Program-made: the position numbers and the translations under genes | Shown here: piece after piece, positions 1 through 6,240 of the stretch | Position numbering within the stretch: position 1 is the first letter of the stretch | How the letters are laid out: each line of letters starts with the position of its first letter | Source of the DNA: an uncultured Verrucomicrobiota bacterium | Lineage (GTDB): Bacteria > Verrucomicrobiota > Kiritimatiellia > RFP12 > UBA1067 | Length of the DNA stretch: 9,963 bases | Reading direction: 5' to 3' | Assembly: GCA_945613785.1 (NCBI GenBank) | Contig: CALZAJ010000046.1 | Span: forward strand, 1-9,963 | The notes under the pieces: generated by a model | Seen by the model: the letters and a program-made list of their open reading frames with translations, nothing else | Database searches by the model: none | Told to the model about the DNA's origin: nothing

Positions 1-50
1 CGTTCACGCTCCATCCGCCAGGTTCACATCGGCAGCGCAGTTTCGGCGGC

Positions 51-92
51 AAAAAAAAGCGTGCCTCGTTCGAGATATCTCTATCGAGGCAC
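51..92 (-). terminator. Strong intrinsic terminator
   Basis: On the minus strand a perfect 8-bp stem (GTGCCTCG, 92-85, with CGAGGCAC, 68-61) encloses a 16-base interior containing the palindrome GAGATATCTC. It is followed two bases later by eight T (58-51). The T-tract lies only on the minus-strand 3' side, so it acts leftwards. Confidence 0.8.
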
Positions 93-115
93 GGCTAAGA
101 GCCCGTATTGGAATA

Positions 116-196
116 TCAAGAACGGGCACGCAGAACGGGTGCACAATAAGGCATGGGTACAGAATACCCACGGTGCACAAGCCTGCGCAGCCACAT
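116..196 (-). CDS. Possible 26-residue small ORF inside the candidate RNA
   Basis: An ATG at 196 is preceded by GGAG at 206-203 with a 6-base spacer, a good ribosome-binding arrangement. The frame runs 26 codons to a TGA at 118-116. The peptide starts MWLRRLVHRG and is basic, with no obvious membrane segment or known motif. It coincides with the long RNA rod, so the apparent Shine-Dalgarno may be chance within a structured RNA. It matters only because it is the one reading frame in this transcription unit with a plausible translation start. Homology or ribosome profiling would be needed to accept it. Confidence 0.12.
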   Translation of the reverse strand: MWLRRLVHRGYSVPMPYCAPVLRARS

Positions 197-346
197 CCTT
201 CACTCCAATACTGAAATTAGCCGTTTCCGATAGAAGCAAAAAATGCGCTTACGCACATTTATGTTGGCGGCAGAATTGCGTAAAGCGCCCTGCCGCCGAT
301 ATCAAAGAACAATCGTCACGCGGACACGCATCCGCCTGACAGGAGA

Positions 347-355
347 ATTATAGCA
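347..355 (-). promoter_or_regulatory. Extended -10 promoter for the candidate RNA
   Basis: The minus strand reads TGC followed by a perfect TATAAT (352-347), which is an extended -10. At spacings of 16 to 18 bases the upstream hexamers (TCCGCA, CTCCGC, GCTCCG) do not resemble TTGACA. The promoter therefore relies on the extended -10 or on an activator. Predicted start is G340. Confidence 0.65.
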
Positions 356-361
356 AAAAAA

Positions 362-385
362 CTGCGTATGCGGAGCATCTGCGTA
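362..385 (-). promoter_or_regulatory. Heptamer direct repeat upstream of the extended -10
   Basis: TACGCAG occurs twice on the minus strand (385-379 and 368-362), with starts 17 bases apart. The copies are centred near -42 and -25 relative to the predicted start at 340, so they cover the place where a -35 would be. This is the layout of an activator or repressor site, but the binding protein is unknown and two heptamers can arise by chance. Confidence 0.3.
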
Positions 386-426
386 CTTTATGGGGCGACA
401 CGAATGGCAGCCGCTTCGGGAATGCC

Positions 427-524
427 GGGGACAGACCCCACCACTTTGGGCGATATGTTCGCGAAATGTCGTCTTCTCTGTCATTTTCTTCAACTGCAAT
501 TGTCGAGGGGCCGGGTCTGTCCCC
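427..524. repeat. 98-bp element with 12-bp inverted repeats (REPIN/MITE-like)
   Basis: GGGGACAGACCC at 427-438 and its exact reverse complement GGGTCTGTCCCC at 513-524 face each other across 74 bases. The left arm extended by one base is also a small hairpin of its own, GGGG-ACAGA-CCCC, so the layout resembles two REP-like palindromes in inverted order. The interior has no ORF of note. The right arm overlaps a second short stem, CCCCA/TGGGG (521-525 with 533-537). From memory, GGGGACAGACCC-type ends recur in many environmental bacterial genomes near IS200/RAYT-type transposases; I cannot check that here and no transposase is in the window. It lies between the end of the operon and the promoter of the candidate RNA. 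Confidence 0.45.
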
Positions 525-576
525 ACGGTTTCTGGGGCATCGCCCGAGTTTCCCTCTGCTCCTTAGCTCCTCTGCG

Positions 577-1464
577 TTACCGCGCAGCGGATACCGGGAC
601 CTTGCGCTTGGCGCCCGGAATGTCGCTGACGAACCGCGGCAACGCCAGGCCTCCGATGGACTCCGCACACCTGCGTTCGATCTCCCGAGCCTTTTCGACA
701 GGTACGCGGAAATGGTCAATGCCCGCGATCGGATCGCAAGTGAAAACGTAATAGGGACGAATCCGCGCCGCGGTGAGCGCACGGAGAAGCTTCAGCATTT
801 CCGTCGCGGAATCATTGACACCCTTCAACAGCACCGTCTGACAGGAGACGGGAATGCCCGCTTCAACCAACAAGGCGGCGGCGTGACGGGCCTCGGACGT
901 CACTTCGTCCGCACAGTTAAACTGCGTGTTGACCCACACCTTCTTCGACTTGCCGAGTGCCTTCGCCAATTTCGCGGTAATGCGTCCGGGATTCGTGCTC
1001 GGCGCGCGCGTGCAGACACGCACCAGCTCGACCTGCGGCAGCGCGGCAAATGCGTCAACAAACCGGAGGACCTCTCGGTCGGACAACGTCAGAATGTCAC
1101 CCCCGGAGAGAAGGACATCCCGCACCTTCGGATGCGCCTTCACATAGTCGACGCAGCCCTTCAGCTGTTCGTCCGTCTTCACGACCTGGGCCTGACCGAG
1201 CAGCCCTTGACGCGTGCAATGGCGACAGTTCATGAAGCAATGGTCGCTTGTCATGATCAGCACGCGGTCGGGGAAACGCTGCTTGAGGCCGTAGCATTTC
1301 GAAGCATGCGTCAGCTCGCCGAACGGGTCGGCCGTATAGAAAGAGGACGCGAGAGCGTTTGGACTGCGGGAGCACGCATCGTAGACCTGACGGGCGAAGC
1401 GACGGGACGAGGCGGCAAGACGCTGCGAATAGGGACAGGCGAATTCGGGAAACTCAGAGCTCAT
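577..1464 (-). CDS. Short lysine 2,3-aminomutase-family radical SAM protein
   Basis: A 295-residue member of the KamA family of radical SAM, PLP-dependent aminomutases, which shift an amino group from the alpha to the beta carbon. The cluster motif is Cys76-x3-Cys80-x2-Cys83, ending CRHCTR as in KamA. The SGGD loop is at 120-123. Asp244 (in TCDPIAGIDHFR) and Asp281 match the two aspartates that hold the lysine substrate in the clostridial enzyme, and Lys288 falls exactly seven residues after Asp281, where the PLP lysine sits (PGAKRK in place of PGGGGK). The protein is a minimal core: KamA is about 416 residues, and here the N-terminal region is short and only seven residues follow the PLP lysine. 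It overlaps the preceding gene by 11 bases; GAGG lies three bases before the ATG. Substrate unknown. It may make a beta-amino acid for the neighbouring synthase-like proteins, or act like EpmB on a protein lysine; EpmB lacks the DxPG..K arrangement as I recall it. Confidence 0.8.
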   Translation of the reverse strand: MSSEFPEFACPYSQRLAASSRRFARQVYDACSRSPNALASSFYTADPFGELTHASKCYGLKQRFPDRVLIMTSDHCFMNCRHCTRQGLLGQAQVVKTDEQLKGCVDYVKAHPKVRDVLLSGGDILTLSDREVLRFVDAFAALPQVELVRVCTRAPSTNPGRITAKLAKALGKSKKVWVNTQFNCADEVTSEARHAAALLVEAGIPVSCQTVLLKGVNDSATEMLKLLRALTAARIRPYYVFTCDPIAGIDHFRVPVEKAREIERRCAESIGGLALPRFVSDIPGAKRKVPVSAAR

Positions 1465-4400
1465 TGTCCTCGCTATCCTTCACGAACATGGAAGTGGGAA
1501 TGAAACAGGAGGCGAAGGCGTGGTCACGGATGATGCGCGAGGTGACCTCGATGTCTCGACCAGTGAACTTCTTGAAATTCGCCACCCAGTCGCCTTCGAG
1601 ACGGACGAGGATCCGGCCCGTATCGGACTCGTAGCCGGAGATCTTCATCTCGCGCGGCGACCAGCGGATACCCGTGCCGAGCGCCTTGGAGACCGCCTCC
1701 TTCGCACACCAGAAACGAATCACGGCCTGCGCGGCGTTCGGGGCCTGCGCGGCGAATTCCAGCTCGTCCGCGCAGAAGACACCCTTGGTGAACTCCTCGG
1801 AGAGGTCACGCGAAACCGACTCAACGTCAATGCCCACGCGCATGTTGGCCGCCACGACCGCGACGACGAACTGCGCGGTATGCGCAATGCCCACGTCCAC
1901 GTCGGTGCTGAAATTGTCCTTCCAGGCGCCGATCGCAATCGGCTTGCCCTTGTCGTTCTTCCACACGTCGACATCGGCGTAGCTCCAGCGCGCCTGGTAA
2001 CAGTCGCGAAGGAAACGACGGACCGCCTCCTTGGCGACGATGCGACCGAACAGCCATTCCGTGCGCCGCGCGGTCGAGCCCTTGAGGGAATGAAAATCAC
2101 GACGTTCGCGGGCGTTGAGGACGACATGGCTGAGGATCTTCAGCCAGAACTCCTCGTCGCGCTCAAACATCGGATACGGCACGTCGGTGATGAAGGCCGA
2201 GGCGACGTCGGTCGCCGGGTTGCCCAGGGCCTCCGGAGAAATCGTCTCGGTGATGAAGCTCGAGGCGGGTTGAAGGACAAGATTGCAGTATTCCTTCGGA
2301 ATGCGGGAGGTGATTTCCTCCCAGCCCGAGATCTCCATCACCGTGTTGCCGTTGCCAGCCGTCACCGTGATGTCGCTGATGTGCGATTTCGGCGTCACGC
2401 CCGACAGGCGCAGATAGCAGTTGAGCCGCGTCCCCGCGCTCGGCAACTGACCCTTCAGCTCCAGGCGACGGATCCGGAACGGATACGAGAACGCGCCCGG
2501 GAAGCGGTCGTGGCTGCGCCACAGCAGGAAGCCGCTCACGACGGTCTGCAGCAACAGCGGATCGATTTCCCACAACGGGAAGCGCGTGAAGCTGAGACTG
2601 TCGCCCGGATCGGGCACGGCCACCTCGTAGTCGAGTCCGTTCTCGCCCCAGGCCTCGGCGAACACGATGCCGCGGAGACGTTTGCCGAAACCGAGCTTCG
2701 ACGGATAGATCTCACGACCCGACCAATGGACGGCGCGGGGCTTGGAAAGCGAATCGACTTGCGCCGGTTCGGTCTCGGGGATCTCGGCCGCGAGCAGGAC
2801 GGTCGCCTCCATGATCGGCCAGGTATAGACCGAGTTCGGGGCGTCGTCGCGGATCTGGACCTTGACCGCAGCATACTTCGGATCCGACCAAGCGACACGC
2901 TCGGCGCGGATGAACAGCGCCAGCTTGCCCTTCTCGAACTGGACCATCCGGCGACAGGAGAAATCCTCGAGGGCGACCACGCTGCGACTCGGCATCACGC
3001 GACGCGCCGTCTCCGCCATGATCTCGGCGCCGACCGGCAGCGACAGCAGGACGAGTCCGCGCAGATTGGGATCGGAATAGCTGAGTTGGCTGTTGCCATA
3101 GGCGAAGTCCATCAGGAACGGCAGCTCGTTGTAATAGAACTCCTTCGTATATTCGCACGAGACGCCCGGACTCGATTCGAGCTCCGTCGCGTCGGACACG
3201 AGCGGATAGACCGCACCGAAATCGAACTGGCGCTGCTTGCGGGCCTTCTCCGCAAGCACCGCGGCACGCTGCTGGGCCTTCGCACCGCGGCCCTTCGGCT
3301 CGGCCAGGAACTCCGCGCCGATGAGCTTCCTCTCGTCGCCGAGCAGCGACAGCTTGGGGAACAGACGCGAAAGCGGCATCACCTTCTCCGCGGCGACCTC
3401 CATCGAGATCATCGTGAAGGTGGAATCGAAATCGATCTTGCGCCCTCCACGGCGGCCGAGCAACCGGGACAGGTCGAGGTCGGCTCCGAGCGCCGTCAGC
3501 TGCGCCAACGCATGCTGGAGCTGAAGGACGCCGCGACGATGGATCGAATTCGTCGCAAAGGCCGCGAATTCGCGGCCGTCGAGAATGTCCTCCACGGCGG
3601 GGGTCATGAGTCCGCGCGGACCGACCTCGAGGAATACGCGATAGCCGTCCTCGTACATCCGACGGATCGTCTCGGTGAAGCGGACTGGCTTGGCCCAGCG
3701 CTCCGCCGTCTCCTCTCGCGCGATACGCGGCTTCTCGGAGAGACGCTCCGCGAGCGCGCAGGAATAGACATCGCATTCGGGTTCCGACTTAATCCACAAG
3801 CCCGCGAACTTCTTGAGCGCGGGAACGATCTTCTCGCACCAGGGCGTGTTGAAGGGACGATTCAGCGCCAGCTTCTTCACCATACGGCCGCCGACCGTGG
3901 AGAACGCCCGAATCATCTCATCCTCGAATTCCGGCACGACCGCATAGGTCTTGTTGCGCGACGAGAAATCAAGCGCCAGCATCACCTTGCCCTCCGGGAA
4001 GGTCTTCATGACCTCCTCGGCATCACCTTCTCGACGGAAGACCATCGTAACCACCGAGACGGACGGCAGGCCCTCGTGGTCAACCGCCTTGTCGACGATG
4101 CGATAGATGTCCGCAAAGACCTTCACGCGATCGGGACGCGGGAGATTCGTTCCCGTGGCGCCCGACCGCATCGCCGCGGCCAGGTCACCGCCGGCGCAGC
4201 CCACCACGCCATCGGGCGAAAGTCCCGCCAAAGTCAGCAGCCGCGTCAGCGAGGCGCTAGCGGCGAAGACGGACACCAGCGCCTGCGCATAGGCACCGGA
4301 ACTGAAGATGTCCGCATCCTTGCGATAGTACTGCGCGGGCGGGAAGATGAAGTTGGACGGTGTGAAGTCCGGATCGCCGGCCATCGCCTCCTCAAGCTCA

Positions 4401-4816
4401 TCGAACGGCGTGCGGCACTCGGGATGAAGCAGCGCGAGATCGCGCAACATGTCGGGATAGAACGAGAACACGCCCGGATAGACGAACGCGAGCTTGCCCT
4501 TTCCTTCGCCCAGGAGATGATTGCGGAAATAATAGACGCCGCCCTTATCTCGGATCTTCGCCGTGGTCGGCGACTCGAGACGGCTCTTCGCCCCGCGCAG
4601 ACGCTCCAGAAGCTCCTCCGTCGACGAAGCGATGAAGGCGATGCGCGCCGGCCCCGTCGTCAGCGAACAGGTGTAGGCGACATCCAGAAGCGAAACGGTG
4701 CGGACGCGGTTGAGGAAGTCGATGAGATTGTCGACGGACGCCACCAGCGCGGCATCATCCGCCGCGGAGACGATCACAAGCTCACTGCCCAGGGACTCGA
4801 TGAACTCCGGTGTCAT
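1454..4816 (-). CDS. Acyltransferase-like / dehydratase-like / phosphopantetheinyl transferase fusion
   Basis: A 1120-residue cytosolic fusion with no signal peptide. Residues about 100-430 have the malonyl/acyltransferase fold, but VGCAGGDLAA stands where VGHSxGE is expected (nucleophile Ser is Ala208), PFNTP replaces AFHSP (His is Asn323), and the GQGSQ oxyanion loop is PGVFSFY (114-120). Residues about 550-860 resemble a polyketide-synthase dehydratase double hotdog. PFLMD-F571 replaces PxLxDH, the first hotdog has no His at all before 697, and Gln757 replaces the second-half Asp. Residues about 910-1115 are an Sfp-type PPTase that looks intact: WLFGR..AKEAVR, AHT near 979, GIDVE (Asp997, Glu999) and WCAKEAVSK (Glu1040, Lys1044). 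There is no carrier-protein DSL motif. The start at 4816 is set by GGAGGA six bases upstream and by the ATGA overlap with the ketosynthase-like gene; a longer frame to 4957 lies inside that gene and is rejected. It presumably activates a carrier protein encoded elsewhere; the rest may be scaffold. Confidence 0.85.
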   Translation of the reverse strand: MTPEFIESLGSELVIVSAADDAALVASVDNLIDFLNRVRTVSLLDVAYTCSLTTGPARIAFIASSTEELLERLRGAKSRLESPTTAKIRDKGGVYYFRNHLLGEGKGKLAFVYPGVFSFYPDMLRDLALLHPECRTPFDELEEAMAGDPDFTPSNFIFPPAQYYRKDADIFSSGAYAQALVSVFAASASLTRLLTLAGLSPDGVVGCAGGDLAAAMRSGATGTNLPRPDRVKVFADIYRIVDKAVDHEGLPSVSVVTMVFRREGDAEEVMKTFPEGKVMLALDFSSRNKTYAVVPEFEDEMIRAFSTVGGRMVKKLALNRPFNTPWCEKIVPALKKFAGLWIKSEPECDVYSCALAERLSEKPRIAREETAERWAKPVRFTETIRRMYEDGYRVFLEVGPRGLMTPAVEDILDGREFAAFATNSIHRRGVLQLQHALAQLTALGADLDLSRLLGRRGGRKIDFDSTFTMISMEVAAEKVMPLSRLFPKLSLLGDERKLIGAEFLAEPKGRGAKAQQRAAVLAEKARKQRQFDFGAVYPLVSDATELESSPGVSCEYTKEFYYNELPFLMDFAYGNSQLSYSDPNLRGLVLLSLPVGAEIMAETARRVMPSRSVVALEDFSCRRMVQFEKGKLALFIRAERVAWSDPKYAAVKVQIRDDAPNSVYTWPIMEATVLLAAEIPETEPAQVDSLSKPRAVHWSGREIYPSKLGFGKRLRGIVFAEAWGENGLDYEVAVPDPGDSLSFTRFPLWEIDPLLLQTVVSGFLLWRSHDRFPGAFSYPFRIRRLELKGQLPSAGTRLNCYLRLSGVTPKSHISDITVTAGNGNTVMEISGWEEITSRIPKEYCNLVLQPASSFITETISPEALGNPATDVASAFITDVPYPMFERDEEFWLKILSHVVLNARERRDFHSLKGSTARRTEWLFGRIVAKEAVRRFLRDCYQARWSYADVDVWKNDKGKPIAIGAWKDNFSTDVDVGIAHTAQFVVAVVAANMRVGIDVESVSRDLSEEFTKGVFCADELEFAAQAPNAAQAVIRFWCAKEAVSKALGTGIRWSPREMKISGYESDTGRILVRLEGDWVANFKKFTGRDIEVTSRIIRDHAFASCFIPTSMFVKDSEDNEL

Positions 4817-6219
4817 AGACGGTCCTCCGGTTCCTCTTCCAACACGATCACCGCGCTGCGTCCGCCACGGCTCGTCTCCGCCTCGGGATTGAACGGATCG
4901 AAATTGAAGCCCATGACCGCGGCACGCCGCGGATTGGCGCTGTCGCCCGTAATCCACGGACGCGCCTCGGTCAGCAGATAGGCGCTCGACTCGGGACAGG
5001 CGATTGACTTGAGCGGCGCATCCGGCGTGAGCTGCGGCGGCAGCACACGGTACTTGAGCGCAAGCGCCGCCTTGACGATGCCGGCGGAAATCGCCGCCTT
5101 CAGCGTGTGTCCGATGTTGCCCTTGACCGACCCGACGCCGACGAGCGAACCACCCGGCTTGTGCTCGCCCCAGAGCCGACGGATGATGTCCGTCTCGCGC
5201 GCCTCCATCTGGGCAATGCCCGATCCGTCCGCTTCGATCAGGCCGATCGTGCGAATCGGAATGCCGGCCTGCTCGGTCGCCATCGTGAACATCGCCGACG
5301 GATCGTCGTCGGGGCTGTGACCGATGGCGACGGACCGGATGAGCGCGTAGATGCGATCGTGGTCACGCAAGGCGTCCTCACGACGCTTCAAGACGAAGAA
5401 CGCACCGCCTTCGCCCGGAATCGTGCCGGAAGGATTCTCCTCGAACGAACGCAGCTCCGGATTGGTCGAGAACTGGACTTCGCTGGAGAGGCCTTCAAGA
5501 TAGGCGCGACTCAACGGCGGCGTCAGGGCGCCCGCCAATGCCACGTCGGCATTGCCACAGCGCAGATCCTCGACCGCATCGAGAATCGCCGCGCCGCCCG
5601 ACAGGTTGCCGGCATCCATGATCGTCGCCGCGCCGGCGAACTTGCATTCACGGGCGATCCAGGAGACAAAACGGAACCCGGACCCCAGCAGGAAGGACGA
5701 GGCGTTCGGCGCCGGCAGCGATTCGACCAGCTTGCTACGGACCTCCTCGAGCTTCGCCTCGGGCGCCTTCGGCATGAAGCGACGCAGGATGTCCATCGTC
5801 TGATCCAGGAAGGCGGTGTGCTGCAGCCAGTTCACCGTCGAGGCGTTGAACGGCGGCGCGTAGCCGAAACGGACCGAGCCGCGCCAGTGTTTCTTCACGC
5901 GGTTCGGATGCATCTCCGCGTCGTTGAGCGCGTCAAAGGCCAGCTGGGTCGCGAAGTACAGGTCCTGATTCTCGCCAGCATTGACCTGACGCGGGAAGTG
6001 TTGCATCGACGGAACGCACGAATACAGCTTGTCGAGCTGGCCGATCCGCGTCGGATACGGACCATTGAAGACGTTCCGCTGGCCGATCGGAAGCTCCGCA
6101 TCGGCACCCGGCACCGTCAGCATGCTTTTCTTCGCCATGACGGCATTCCACAGGGCCGCGGGCGACCCGCAGCCGGCAAAACGGCAACTCATGCCGACAA
6201 TGGCGATTGGACAATCCAT
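4813..6219 (-). CDS. Ketosynthase-fold protein lacking catalytic residues (chain-length-factor-like)
   Basis: A 468-residue protein with the full beta-ketoacyl synthase fold, opening with PIAIVGMSCRFAG. It aligns without gaps to Pfa/PKS ketosynthases around the active site, but the nucleophilic Cys of DTACSSS is Asn205 (DAGNLSGG). The first His, in EAHGTGT, is Asp331 (EADGSGI). The glycine loop GFGGTNAH near the C-terminus is replaced by FDPFNPEAE. Lys366 and His371 of GSVKGNIGHT are kept. Loss of the Cys with retention of the fold is the pattern of chain-length factors and of silent ketosynthase domains in polyunsaturated-lipid synthases, so it probably pairs with an active ketosynthase or forms part of a complex. 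It is the first gene of the operon and overlaps the fusion gene by ATGA. I chose the ATG at 6219 because the family starts there and a possible promoter lies at 6231-6239; an in-frame ATG at 6240 adds seven residues. Neither start has a Shine-Dalgarno. Confidence 0.85.
   Translation of the reverse strand: MDCPIAIVGMSCRFAGCGSPAALWNAVMAKKSMLTVPGADAELPIGQRNVFNGPYPTRIGQLDKLYSCVPSMQHFPRQVNAGENQDLYFATQLAFDALNDAEMHPNRVKKHWRGSVRFGYAPPFNASTVNWLQHTAFLDQTMDILRRFMPKAPEAKLEEVRSKLVESLPAPNASSFLLGSGFRFVSWIARECKFAGAATIMDAGNLSGGAAILDAVEDLRCGNADVALAGALTPPLSRAYLEGLSSEVQFSTNPELRSFEENPSGTIPGEGGAFFVLKRREDALRDHDRIYALIRSVAIGHSPDDDPSAMFTMATEQAGIPIRTIGLIEADGSGIAQMEARETDIIRRLWGEHKPGGSLVGVGSVKGNIGHTLKAAISAGIVKAALALKYRVLPPQLTPDAPLKSIACPESSAYLLTEARPWITGDSANPRRAAVMGFNFDPFNPEAETSRGGRSAVIVLEEEPEDRL
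4823..4828 (-). promoter_or_regulatory. Ribosome-binding site deciding the fusion-gene start
   Basis: GGAGGA lies six bases before the ATG at 4816 and inside the last codons of the ketosynthase-like gene, whose stop overlaps that ATG as ATGA. Translation of the two proteins is likely coupled, giving roughly equal amounts. Confidence 0.75.
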
Positions 6220-6230
6220 ATTTGCGTTGT

Positions 6231-6239
6231 ATTGTACCA
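6231..6239 (-). promoter_or_regulatory. Putative promoter of the ketosynthase-like operon
   Basis: The minus strand reads TGG-TACAAT (6239-6231), an extended -10 one base past the T-tract of the upstream terminator. The hexamer 17 bases upstream, TTCATC, is a poor -35 and lies within the terminator stem. A start 6-8 bases downstream would put +1 only a few bases before the ATG at 6219, giving a leaderless or nearly leaderless message. This would fit the missing Shine-Dalgarno. Confidence 0.4.
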
Positions 6240-6240
6240 T

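Larger units (their letters stand above)
51..340 (-). ncRNA. Candidate structured non-coding RNA, about 290 nt
   Basis: A minus-strand transcription unit has a promoter at one end and an intrinsic terminator at the other, with no convincing gene between. Predicted +1 is G340, seven bases after the -10. Hairpin 1 (340-315) pairs GTCA with TGAC and GCGGA with TCCGC. Hairpin 2 (297-266) has a perfect 8-bp outer stem, GGCGGCAG with CTGCCGCC. Hairpin 3 (260-241) is an 8-bp stem with one G-U pair and a GUAA tetraloop, running into six U; it could be an early terminator giving an RNA of about 100 nt. A long rod (211-105) is closed by GTATTGGA/TCCAATAC and contains pairs GGC/GCC, GCGCAG/CTGCGU, GTGCAC/GTGCAC and an apical TGGGTA/TACCCA. 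The unit ends in the terminator at 51-92. I do not recognise tmRNA, RNase P, SRP or 6S signatures. It could instead be the leader of a gene left of the window, with the terminator as an attenuator. Confidence 0.45.
1..576. other. Gene-free structured region at the left edge
   Basis: No convincing protein gene is seen between the left edge and the end of the aminomutase-like gene. The stretch is visibly less GC-rich than the flanking coding DNA. From right to left it holds an inverted-repeat element (427-524), a heptamer direct repeat (362-385), a minus-strand extended -10 (347-355), a series of hairpins (105-340) and a minus-strand intrinsic terminator (51-92). The 50 bases left of the terminator show nothing I can name. 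One plus-strand frame is open from the left edge to 339, but its composition does not look coding and it runs through the terminator and hairpins. Confidence 0.6.

Noticed and set aside
302..331. Nine-codon minus-strand frame MRVRVTIVL at the start of the candidate RNA
   Set aside because: It is rich in Val/Ile/Leu and so resembles an attenuator leader peptide. It has only a weak ribosome site, lies inside hairpin 1, and no branched-chain amino acid gene is visible downstream.
1..339. Plus-strand frame open from the left edge to a TGA at 337-339
   Set aside because: It is open without a stop for about 112 codons, but its composition is not protein-like compared with the neighbours. It reads through a strong minus-strand terminator and perfect hairpins. 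A gene fragment continuing from the left cannot be fully excluded.
521..537. Stem CCCCA/TGGGG downstream of the aminomutase gene as an operon terminator
   Set aside because: The stem is only 5 bp and no T-tract follows on the minus strand. I see no convincing intrinsic terminator for the operon.
4817..4957. A 47-residue N-terminal extension of the fusion protein
   Set aside because: It lies wholly inside the ketosynthase-like gene, is not conserved-looking, and the ATG at 4816 has GGAGGA at ideal spacing plus an ATGA overlap.
1520..4981. A very long open frame (over 1100 codons) on the plus strand
   Set aside because: It is antisense to the AT-like/DH-like/PPTase fusion, whose domains and motifs are recognisable. 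The antisense translation is Arg/His/Leu-rich and shows no motif; such frames are common opposite GC-rich genes.
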